DNA of 64,000 bases, from NCBI RefSeq assembly GCF_019393635.1, contig NC_057862.1:262336441-262400440 (forward strand), given 5' to 3'. The notes under the pieces are model-generated. The model was not told the DNA's origin, did not search any database, and was given only the letters and a program-made list of their open reading frames with translations. Positions 33,501 through 46,500 of this stretch are shown piece by piece (positions within the stretch are counted from its first letter, which is position 1; every line of letters starts with the position of its first letter). The position numbers and the translations under genes are program-made. The stretch is from Dromiciops gliroides. Taxonomy: Eukaryota > Chordata > Mammalia > Microbiotheria > Microbiotheriidae.

Positions 33501-36500
33501 CTGGTAGAAAATTTACAGGAAAGATATGATGGACAAGAATCAAATAAGGCTCTATTTTTCCCCCTCTTCTAATTCTAATATTTATATTTTTTATTTTGAG
33601 GAAAAAAGTTTCAAATAGCAGGCTGTTTCACATGGATAACTCACAATATCAACTTTAGAAAATAAAGTCTATTTAAAAGAAATATAAGCAGATGAGACAT
33701 AATCTGCACTACTGAAGAGACTAACCATGGCAATGAGATCCACTGAAATATTAAAGAACCAGACTGCACATGAGCATGCAAAAGAAGCAATTAAATTATA
33801 TTTAACACCATTCAAAGCAAACATAAGCAAAGCAGTCAAGGTTCAGACAACTGCTGCTTTGATTCGCAATCCTAAAGTTAAGAAAAACACAAGATGACTC
33901 TGTATTCTGGCTTATTCATTATGAATAGCTGGAGTATCTAAACTTGACTGATTGGACTATCCCCATGTACTGTAATGGAGCCTTTCAATTTTCAAGGTGC
34001 TGTTAAGATGCTGTGGGGGATAGAAAAGTATAAAAGTCTTCTCTCCATAAGCTAGTTGGGGAAATGATTCATTCTTTTAGAGATTTTCTATGTATATAAA
34101 TACATATATATAGGGATAGAGATTAGACTTGTGATTGCACTGGTATAGAGAACACCCAGATGAGGAAAGTCTGTCTTAACAATGCATGTTGGAACATCCT
34201 CTGCAATTTATAGTCTTAGAGAGTTAACTACAGCATCAAGAGGTGAAATGACTTGCCAATGGTGACACAGCTAGTAGGTATGACAGGCAGGGCTTGAATC
34301 CAAGTACTTCTGGCTCCAAGGCCAGTTTTCTATGCCTTACACCATGCTGCCTCTACATGCACCTTGGATTTTGGGAAGCAGATTTCAAAGAGTACAGAAG
34401 GATAGATAGGATCCCATGCACTAAAATTCTATCGAGGAAGTCAGCCTAAAAGGGACAGGCAGCTCTGAAGAATGAAATTCTAAAGACACTGAAACAATCT
34501 GATTATATGGATACACAGGAAATTCACCAGCCAGACTAGATTTTTTGTTGTTGTTGTTGTTGTTTTGTTTTAGTGAGGCAATAGGGGTTAAGTGACTTGC
34601 CCAGGGTCACACAGCTAGTAAGTGTTAAGTGTCTGAGGCCAGATTTGAACTCAAGTACTCCTGACTCCAGGGCCGGTGCTCTATCCACCAGACTAGATTT
34701 TTAAAAGACATACTGGCAACAGAAGATGAATACAAATGCACTGTAGAATTCTGGTATGCTGAATGAGGTGAGGGTGGTGAGAAAAGCTAAGGACAACAAA
34801 ATGAGGTTTTGTTTTGTATTTTAAAAAGTTATTCTGGGGTAAGGAAGATGACTATCACTACTCAGGGCAGATGGGCTGTTGATAACTGACTACAGAGAGA
34901 AGGTAGAGATGCTCATTCTTATTTTGCTTCTGCTATCTTTGCCTAAGAGAATGACCTGTGTCCTGGAAAGGACAGAACAAAGGCTAGCCTGATACTGGGC
35001 CTAAGTAAGGAGGTAGTGACAGATTTGCTCTTGATGAATTCAAAATGTTACCAATGAGCCACTTCAGCAGTAGTGATGTGCCAATGGTGTGCCAGTTGTG
35101 AACTATGTGCTACTTTCAGTGATATCTTAAGAAATAGGGAGAATTGTAGAGGTACCACAGAACTGCAGAAAGATAAATATTTTGATTTGGTGGGTGGAGA
35201 GGGAGAGGGAGAGGGAGAGAGAGAGGGGGAGGGAGAGAGAGAGAGAGAGAGAGAACAAGGATGAACATGATGATATGGAAATTATATGCCAGTGACCTTA
35301 ACAGTGATTCATGGCAAAAGTCCAAAATTATTAAAGAAGTGGTTAGTGAACATCTAGAAGAGGAGACAGTGACTATAGCTTCATCAAATGGCTCCAGTCA
35401 TCCTGGTATCACATAGGCCTAACTACATAAATAAGTCATTTGCAGCATATACCACCAAATGAAGAAACTGAAATGAGGAGAAAATGATCAAATTCCATCA
35501 TCATTCTTAAAATTCTTCAACTCAGGGAGCCTCTGTTCCAATTACTGCAATGAGTTTTCCTAATCATTAGGTATGGGAAAGGAAAGGGTCCAAGAAAAGA
35601 AAAATATACTAATAGAATAACAACTGAAATGTTGATAAACTAACCAAATCAACAAGAAATAAATGACAAAACAAAATCATTAGCTCTTTGAAATGTATGT
35701 ATTTATATAGTATACATACTTCCCTTAAAATGATACTTGATTTAGTAAGAAAAAACAAAAATTAAAAACTAAGAATACATGAAAATTTGAAGAACATAAA
35801 TTTTTCATCAAATTTCAATTTACTACATATAATATACTTTTAAAAAGCCCTTACCAATAATACTTCTAGAACTGTTACATCTACACATTACCAGAAATGG
35901 ACAGATATTTCAGAATTCATGTTGAGGGGGAAAAAAGACTAATTCAATATTTTGAAAGGTGATACCTGCAATATATTTGTCCATTATTTACTTCCTCTAA
36001 CTTCACAGATCAAAAATTATTCTGAACTCAAGTAGGCCACTATATTTTGCAAATGGATTGACCAATCTGTGAATTGGTAGACTAAACTTTCTACGTGTGG
36101 AGAAAAGTCTTGAGAAATTAGTTTTGATTATCTCAATTAAAAAAAAAAAGCCCCCCTGGGGCTAGGTGGTATAGTGGATAGAGCACCGGCCCTGGAGTCA
36201 GGAGGACCTGAGTTCAAGTCCGGCCTCAGACACTTAACACTTATTAGCTGTGTGATCCTGGGCAAGTCACTTAACCCCAATTGCCTCACCCCTCAAAAAA
36301 AAAGCCCCCCTGAATCTGAGAACAAATAAAAAATTTACAGTAATTGATCTTCAACTCAAGAAAAAGCTTCATAACTCAAATAATTTTAACAATTAAAAAT
36401 AATAAAAATGGAACCTAAAGTTCAAATGTTTGTATTTAGAGAAAATCCAAATCCTATAGTATGTGTCTCATCTAGCACTCATGCTATTCACAAAATCTAT

Positions 36501-37420
36501 ACCATGGGACTATATCATGATAACCTTCATTAATAATACTCTTGGATAAGTTCAATATAGGCTGACCTTAAAGAAAACTCTGTTGTACAGTGATATTCAC
36601 ATTTATATCATGTATACAACATGACAAATTTAAGAAATTTGACATGTTTCATCTTCTAGTGCATCATTTAACATAATTCACCTTTATTAGGATATATTTC
36701 TTTACATACATACATTATATGAGAATCATACTTACCAACAGGACTAGAGAAAATAAAGCACAGAGGGTATGAAACTCTTCCATCATCATGCTGATATTTA
36801 TAACTATATACAATGAAGGTTTTTCTTAAGTTAAGGAAATGGAAAAAACCAACTATTTTAGTACCTAAGTAAGAATATTTTTTTTGGGTTTTTTTGGTGG
36901 GGCAATGGGGGTTAAGTGACTTGCCCAGGGTCACACAGCTAGTAAATGTCAAGTGTCTGAGTCTGAATTTGAACTCAGGTACTCCTGAATCCAGGGCCGG
37001 TGCTTTATCCACTGCGCCACCTAGCCGCCCCTAAGAATATTTTTTAAAAGGACATCAGATTAGAAAAACTGGATTCCTTTTCAAACAATTTAAACTAGGC
37101 TCCTATCTACATTATTGTTGCTGTTGTTATTTCTGTGGGGCAATGAGGGTTAAGTGACTTACCCAGGATCACACAGCTAGTAAGTGTCAAGTATTTGAGG
37201 CTGGATTTGAACTCAGGTCCTCCTGAATCCAGAGCCAGTGCTTTATTCACTGAGCCACCTAGCTGCCCCCCTCACCTACATTATTTTACATTTTCCCATG
37301 TTATTATAAAATAGTAACTAAAAAAGTTTAATATTATGAAATAAAACTATAATACAACAGCAATTACCATAATATAGATTTTTAAAACACTGAAAATATA
37401 TATATATATGCATATGCATG

Positions 37421-37517
<97 letters not shown>

Positions 37518-40500
37518 GCTCCTTGAGGAAACAATAAATAATTTTTAAAAACAAAAAGGATATCGAGGTTGTCGTTCAGGTAGTTCATCTTTGAGTTCAT
37601 CAGGTGAAATACCCTGGCAATTTAACAAAAAGCAATGATTGAGAATGTTCTTGGGCATAAGTAATTAGCAGAATAAAATGCAACAATATTATAATATAAT
37701 TAAAGACTTACAACCTTTATAAGTAAAGCAAAACTTGACTAAATTGAACATCTATAGAAGGAACTAATTTCTAGGTTAGTAAAGATATAGTCTAACCAGC
37801 TATCTATTCTATCTACCCAACCATCTAATCTAATCAACATCTATTCTAACCTCAACTATGCTGACTAAACAAGGCTGATAAACAGAAATATGAACTCTAT
37901 TAGGTCTCCAACTTCAAGAACCCCATTGCTGAGTGCATGAATGAGTATTCTTTCTTCTCCAAATAAGTTTCATTTGTTTCTTCTAGAGTTAAAAAAGTTA
38001 ATTAATTTTCACTTTACTAAGTTGAATTAAAAACAATTAGAATGAAGTTTTAATTCATCTACCAAACTAAGTTTATAAAAGGATAATGAAATTTGGCCTT
38101 GGAGTCAGGAAGACCCAATTTGGCACCTGACAAATTATAATAGCTCTGTAACCCTGTTAATTAACTTGAGTGTTCTAGGCAACTCTGCTTCTAAGTTGCT
38201 GAGTAGATGGTGACTTGAATTGGTAGTGAGTTTTCTATACCAATGAAATACCAGGCACAATTCCTATATGTAATTTATAGAAAGCCAAAGTATATTGGTT
38301 GAGCAGCAGCTCAGCAAAAATTGATCTTAAGGGCTTGTCACAACTCATTTGATAAAAGGAACACTTTCTTGATTAAGTTTATTAGATGGGATTTCCTTAA
38401 CACAAAATAAAATAATTAATTTTCTTTACTTAGCAAGACAATGTAATTATTACAATTTTTTTATGGAGTGACCACACATTTGAAAGAGATAACTAAATGT
38501 TATATGGGAAATTACACACAGCAAAGATGGCATTTTTCATATGACAACGTGATTGAACAACAATGAAAGATTATCTTTAAGTGATTTGACAAACCTCATG
38601 CTCTTCATCCAGTACTACCAGCCGTTTATCCTTGTCAATCTTCACTATAATAAAAATACAATACACATGAATTTGTGCACATCTAACATGAATTTAATTT
38701 TCCCATCCCCTGGACTTATTTTTTAAGTATCTAAAATGGAAACTGATCAGGAAGCACATGAATCAAACTCACAGATAACTTATTCACCTAATACTTGTTC
38801 TTTGGCATAATTATATTTTTATAGTCAATCCTTAAAAGCAAGATTCTCACAGATAATCAAGTTTATTGCTAGTACCTGTAGTACATTTATTTTAGGAACC
38901 AGCAGCACTTAATCTGCTTATTTACAATATTGCTGTCTTAGTTACCTCTATATATTTTACAAAGAAGTCTTTTAAAGTTCAAATGCTTAATTTCCTACCC
39001 TAATCCTGAGAAGATTTGAAAAGGGCTAAACTTTGCACCAGTCAGAATGATATATACCCAGCATGGAATGAATGAACTGTTGACAAAAGTTAAACAATAT
39101 AGAAAGAAAATTGGACAATATGGAGAAAAAGGATGGCTTATTAAGAATTCTTGAGTCAGGACATTAATGCCACCTCTTTATTTTATTTGAAATAAATTTT
39201 CCTTTTAAATTGCTTGCTAATATTATAGCAAACCTTCAATCAGACATTATGGATCAAAAAGATTTAGAATAGCCTCCCATATGGGGTAAAAACTGAAATC
39301 ACTAAAGCAACAAAACGTGCAGTTTCATTTTTCACAACTGTGTGCTTAGACTGGTTTGGACTTTTAATTTGTAGCATAAGTATAGTTACAGAGTTATCAC
39401 TATTAATTTGCTTTAGTTTGCCACATGCATTTTAGTTAAGAAGCACAGATTACACAATTTATATTCCTATCTCTCCTTGACTTCACCTTTTTCATCAGAC
39501 TCGCATATTGCTCATGAAGAAGAGTCTTGAAACTCAAAAGCACTACTGATGAGATATGGGGGAAGGCAAGACACAAACTACTCTTCCCATCTTTTGGTAG
39601 ATTTAGGAAAAAGTGATATTTCCTGTTAAACAGTCGCTTCCTAGTTCTGAAAAAAGTAGACATACTAAATACTTAAAGAGCCTCTGAATATCACTATATC
39701 TAGATAAAGGTAGACCATATCGCCTTTATCCTTGTAGGAAAAACATTTACAAGTATTTGAGATAAACATATATTTTTAATATTATAACATTTAAGCCAAA
39801 AGCCACTTGGAATGAACACAAACTAATTTTTACTAGGAGTTGCCACAACTTTGGAGTATCATTCTTCCCCTGTTTTGTGACTTTTAGGTGTTGCTTCTGT
39901 GTGAAAAATAAAATGAAAAGAAAAAAAAATTGGGAAGGGAAATTACTTTAGAAAAATTTATTACATGACCTGTGGCTTTTAGTGAAAGATCAAACATGTA
40001 TAAGACTATAACTTTGCTGACAATAGTTGAGCTTACTTATAATAGCAGCATTGTTAGTTTCTTTGCGAAAACGAAACTTTCTCAGTTTCTCCACTAGATC
40101 TTCAGCAACATCACAAACCACCAGAGATTCACTCTGGGAAAAAAAACACACACACACACACAAATGAAATAGTTTCAATATGTAATTAAAAAAAAATCAT
40201 ACATGTAAATAAGCAATCTATACATAGCTGGACATTAGCAGTAAATGAATACAAATGCCAAATATACAGAAGTGAGATAATTGAAGAGTAGTTTTTGCCC
40301 ATTAATAATTTTAAATATCTTACTAACTTTTTTTCCCTATCTGATATGGTTAAACTACATGTAGATGCATGGGATTACTTAATTCTCCTTGCCCTGATTG
40401 AACAGATGACATAGACTGGATATTTTCCACAGGGAGGAAAAATTCCATAAACATAAGATTACACAATTTCTTTAGAAAGTTACCCTACAGCAAAAGGGGA

Positions 40501-43500
40501 AGTTCAAGGGTTTAAGTGAGGTGGCAATATCTGAGAGGAAAAAGTACGTTTCAGAATATGTACAACAACACAGAATACAAAGGCACAGAAATAATAACTA
40601 GTTATAATTAGCATCGGTGAAGTTTTTGTTCACAGTTGAGCACACAACTGAGGTATGCAAAGAATTCCAAAAGGGTCTATGAAAAGAGTAGTAACTTTTT
40701 ATTGAAGGTGTGGAAAACACCATATTACAGAAGACTAAAGAGTTAATACAGCCTGAAGAGGGGGAAAAATTTGGAGCCACTCCAAGTTGGAAGTGAACCT
40801 TGGAAATCAGTCTAACTCCCTCATTTTGCAGAGGAGGAAACTGAGATCCAGTGCCCAAGGTCACCCAAATAGTAAAGAGTAGAGCCATGATTAAAATCCA
40901 GGTCCACCAAGTCCAGAGCTAATGCTCTTTCCAATGTACCAGAATACCAATTAGATATTATGAAAAATAAAAACTACTCTGTGCAATGTAGAAAAAAATA
41001 AAGGGAAAGAGGACTAAAATGTCAATTGAATGGATTTTATTAGATACCATAAAGAAATTACTTCCTGACTATAACTATAGCAAGAATAATTATCAAGCAA
41101 GGTCATGGAATTTTCTTCACCAGATATTTTTGAGGAAGTAGTCAACAGTTATCATTTTGGAATAGTTGAAAAGTAGAGCTCCAGTTTTATGAGAGAACCA
41201 GCAAAGGAAAACATTTTACAACTATTAGGAAAACTAAAAGGGTTAATTTATTTTAGATTAAGGGTGGGGGGCATTTATTGTCTTTTGTTTCTCCTTAAGA
41301 TGCTTCACTGAGGTGTGAAGGTGACTCCCAAAGACTCTACCAGTGGAATGTAAGCTCTGGCTAGTTCTACCATGCTAGAAAGGTTCAAATTCTGGTCTTA
41401 GTTACAGACTAGGTAAGTATGTATGAGTTAGATCAGTACATTAACCAGTCACTACGTGATGAATTCTATGGCCATGGCAACTCATGTAAGAAAGAAAAAT
41501 ACAAATGGGTTAGTCCTATATGGCAATGATAATAGCACCTAAGGTTTGTAAAGCACTTTACAAATATTATCTAATTTTATCCTCATCACAACCATATGAA
41601 GTTTTATTATTAATCTTATTTTACAGATAAAGGAACTGAAGCAAATAGAAGTTCGGTGACCTTCCCAAGGCCACACAGTATATATCTTAAGGCTGGATCT
41701 GAACTTAGGTCTTCCTGGCTACTATCTATTCACCTCCTTCATGAGCGTATAGGGGCAGAGTTAAGAAAAAGGGGCAGAGAATGCTCATTAGTTTTTAGAC
41801 TATCTGTAAACATTAATTTAACTGCTGGTACTATAAATATGAAATCCTTGTCTAGGGCCCAATTAGTTGACTTATTAGAGGAAATGAATCATAAAAATAT
41901 TGACACTATAAATGACACTGGAAGACAAATAACGGAGTGGGTAAACAAGAAACATCATTTCAAAGAACATTTGAGCATCTTGTATTGTGGTGCATTTGCA
42001 AAAAGACCACAATAAAAATAACTAGTTTGTGTGCCAAATTCTAATGAAGATAAAGAAGTAAACCCCCTAAGAGCTTCCAAATTAAATTGAAATAAACTTT
42101 AATACTTGCTAACTTCAATGCAAAGGTAGGTATAAGGAAAAAACATTAAAATAAGCAAATCAAAAATGGAAAATGTGATTCATGATTAAGAAATGTACAG
42201 ACATCTGACACATGCATATCATGAATACTCTTAAAGGAGAGACTCAAGACATAACAAACATCAAGTAACATCACAAAAAATGAAATTAAATCACAGAAAA
42301 CAATTAGTTACAAATGTGGGATTCCTTTTTGAATCAGCTGTGTGCAGTATGACCACTTCTTAGAATGAAGATCAAAATCATTACCAAAATTAGTTCTAAA
42401 TTGCCATATTTATATAAGCTATTGAGGGTGAAAAATGGGAAATGGATAAAAGACAATAACACAGCTATTATCATTTCCTAAGGAAATCTAAACAATATAA
42501 ACCAATCACTACAATGAAGTGGCCAGGAAAGTCTAAAAACCACCTCAGCAAGAAAATACTGATTGCTTTGCCAAGGAGAAAGATACTACAGTCAAAGGCA
42601 ATACTGTTTTAGACTACAAACAAAAATCTTTCACAGAAGAATGGTGAAATATCACATACAGTATTCATTCTATATAACAAGTAGTGACAAGAAAAAAAAA
42701 GTCTTCAGAAAATGTGATGAGATATCCCATTAAGACTAATCATCTTGTGGGTGGCTAGGTGGCGCAGTGGATAAAGCACCAGCCCTGGATTCAAGAGGAC
42801 CTGAGTTCAAATCTGGCCTCAGACACTTACTAGCTGTGTGACCCTGGGCAAGTCACTTAACCCCCATTGCCCTGAAAAAAAAAAAGAGTAATCATCTTGA
42901 GAACTTAATGAAATTGTAAGAATTATCAAAAAAGATGAATAGAAAAGATTTATATAACAAAGCTTTTCTCCATCTATGATTTGGATGGCTTTTTTAGTCA
43001 CCATATTTGGACTCTTATAGTTTTTATTGTGTTGTAAGTGGAAGTAGAAATAGTACTAAGATTTACATAACTGCACATGTACAACTTATATCTGATTGTT
43101 TACCTCCTGGGGTTGGGAAGGAGGGATAGAATTTGGAACTCAAAACTTTAAATAAAATGTTTATTATTATTAAAACAAAAAAGAAATAGTACTCAGAAAA
43201 ATAGAGTAAGAGCAGCACGACTAGACCAATTATAAAAGAAGAGACTTATGCAGGGTGTGACACAATTTTGAAAGCACTAAGGGATCAGCTATTGAGAAAT
43301 CTGAGTGATGGGATGATACTAACACTTGGATAAAATTACAGATAATTATTACTTTTTTTTTTTTGGCGGGTGATGGGGGTTAAATGTCTTGCCCAGAGTC
43401 ACACAGCTAATAAGTGTCAAGTGTTTAAGGCCAGATTTGAACACAGGTACTCCTGAATCCAGGGCCTGTGCTTTATCCACTGTACCACCCAATTATTACT

Positions 43501-46500
43501 TTATTTTTTTGGTGAGGCAATTGGGGTTAAGTGACTTGCCCAGGGTCACACAGCTAGTAAGTGTTAAGAGTCTGAGACCAGATTTGAACTCAGGTCCTCC
43601 TGAATCCAGGGCTGGTGCTTTATCCACTGCACCACCTAGCTGCCCCCAATTATTACTTAAAAAAACCCGACAAAACAATCAAGAAGGGGAGGAAGGAAAA
43701 TTTGAAGCTAGAAATCTTATAAAAACAAATGTTGAAAATTATATCTATATGTAACTGGAAAATATAAAATATTCATATGAAAAATAAAACAAGAAAATGT
43801 CGATAGCTGTCAACTCATGTGACTACCATTCTTTAGAGGAATAATCACTACCTACCCAGAGTGTCTTTGAAAAAGGTATAAAAAAGAGCTAGGCCTTCAC
43901 AAATAATATTCTATAGCAGACCAAATCTTTAATCATGTAACTTACTGAAAAATGAAGAGAACATACAACACATATTGTGCTTATTTTGTGCTGACCACAG
44001 ATAATGATCTGACTTAATAGAGCAAAATACCTTAAAAACTTTAAAAAAACTTAAAAACTCTCTTCCAATAAGGGGACTCCTATGCTTGTGTTAAAAAATC
44101 ACACAAGAGTCCTTGAAAGATATGAGGTAACTTTGTTTGAATTCTCTCTGATTATGAATATCAAGCACCATATAAAATGTATTCTCACCAATGATTTTAT
44201 GGAAGATATTCTGTATTAAGTTCAAATGAGAGATTATCCAGAGGTCACAGAATCATAATGACAGAATTTCAAGATAAAAAGGCACCCCTGAGGCCAACCA
44301 ACTCAACCTATACCTAGAAAAAAGATGATGAGGTCCTTCATATACTCTTCTTTGCAGATCAAATTGTGCTGAGTGTATGAAGAACTGGAACACTGCCAAG
44401 GCTCCTTAAACATAATCACTCTAAAGAGTTTGGACTATCCACAAAGAAAAAAACAAGTGAATAAAGACGATCTCTTGTCTAGTCCAGAGGTCTCCAATCT
44501 TTTTTTTTTCTTTTGTCAGGTTTTTTTTTTTTGGGGGGGGGGCCAGGGCAATGAAGGTTAAGTGATTTGCCCAGGGTCACACAGCTAGTAAGTGTCAAGG
44601 GTCTGAAGCCGGATTTGAACTCAGGTCCTCCTGAATCCAGGGTTGGTACTTTATTCACTGCACCACCTAGCTGCCCCCTCCAATCTTTTTTTTAAAAATC
44701 ATATAAAGGTTTTGATCTTTTTTTGTTAAGAAATTTTATGTATATTATAAAATACATAGAAATAAATTTTAAAATTTTTATTTCTAAGTGCCACACAAAT
44801 ATATTTTACTCTTATAAAATATTTTATTACTAAGACAGCTTATAAGATCAATGTGATTGAATATGCTTCATTATTTTTTAAAACCTTGGCTTAACACTTT
44901 GTGACAGAGATTTGGCCTGATTATAAGTTTAATTTATTTCAACAACTGATTTTAATCATTGTTGTGGCTGAAAAAAGATAGTTCACGTAGCTCCACAATG
45001 AAGAGATGCATTATTATCTGCGCTGATTAAACATATTTTTCAAATTATCTCTTTGCTAACTTCATTTTTTTTGGGGGGGGGCAACTTGTCAGATCTGATG
45101 TGGCTGAACATTTATTACTAGGGGTGGCATAAGTTTGCCATTTTCTTGATCACTTGGTTTGCATTATTAGTACTATCTTTGATCTGGGGTTTCTTTGCAG
45201 GAATCTTTTTTAAACCACATGTTTGTTTTGTATGGGTTACTTAAAACTATATAATCCATAAATCTACTTAATTGAGCACATGTATTCTGACAGCAAATAA
45301 GAAAAGACACTACTGTCAATCTCTCCATGTTACGTAACTGCCATTTTCCCTCAGTTTCTCCCTGAAACAAAGGTCATCTTCTTTTAAAATACCAATAGTC
45401 TTCCAAGGATGATATATAGCTAGGAATTATGGAATGCTACAGTCTTTAAAGAATTAAAGTTAAAGATACTACTAGTGGCTGAATACCTTAAGGAAATCAA
45501 GACAAAAGGAAATAATGGTAGCAAAAAACTCTAAACAAAAGTGGTTATCCATTAATTGGGAAATGAATGGCTGAACAAATTGTTATAAAAATGTTTTATA
45601 ACACTGTACAGGAAGAAATGGCAAATGAACTGATATAGAATAAAGTAAGCAGAACCAAGAGAATATGCACAATAACCACAATAATGTAAAGAGATATAAC
45701 ATTAAATAACATCAGAATTCAGATTAATGAAATGACCAATCTTGAATCTACAGAGTGGAAAATGAATACCTCACTCCTTTCTGTAAGTCTGGCATAACCT
45801 GGTAGATATGGTTAATGTCAGTCTGTTTCACTTAACTTCTTGGTTACTTGGAAATGACAGATTTGTGCATGTGCTATATACATACATAGACACACACATT
45901 CAATAAGATTTATTTTAAAAGTCACAGGTCATTCATAAGGCAGTGATCCACATGGTAACTATAAAGAGCTGCGTATTACCAACAAAACAGTAGTATTAAA
46001 GATATCATCAAATAGATAAATGACCAGAAAATATGGTAAGCCAGTCTTGTGGAAAGAACAAAGATGACAGTATAAATCCTTCGTGGATAACCCACATACT
46101 ATCAGGAAACCCAGAAGGCAATCTGGAATGTTGGTTGGGTCCTCCAGAAGATTTATGGGAGAATATGGATAAAAGATACAAAATCAGTATGTGAGGAGGG
46201 GTTGTATGATTTGTACCACTAGAGAGAGTAATCATGTGGATAAAATAATTTATCTGTTGAAGTATTAAAGAACTATCCCTAACATTTATTATTTTTTCTA
46301 CAAGTTTTAGATATCAGCCATCATATGTCTTTTAAAAAAAATTTTCGGGGCAATGAGAGTTAAGTGACTTGCCCAGGGTCACACAGCTAGTAAGTGCCTG
46401 AGGCTGGATTTTGTAACGATTGGAATGACACCACCTGCTGGAGACTTACTGTAGAAGAGTTCTGCCCATGAAGCGAAGGTCTTTGAGGGCAAGACCAGGA

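Larger units (their letters stand above)
34370..35480 (+). mobile_element. possible CR1/L3-type LINE remnant
   Basis: Broken sense frames around 35315-35410 (TTAAAGAAGTGGTTAGTGAACATC, then ATGGCTCCAGTCATCCTGGT) recall a CR1/L3 reverse-transcriptase segment. The left part has GATCCCATGCACTAAAATTCT. The assignment is from memory of the family and is weak. Confidence 0.3.

Noticed and set aside
37318..37554. Frame encoding runs of Cys-Val and Arg-Glu
   Set aside because: It is a translation of the (AC)n(TC)n microsatellite.
41656..41838. First half of a 119-codon open frame
   Set aside because: This part is antisense MIR sequence, so the full-length frame is not a gene. Only the later part was kept as a weak candidate.
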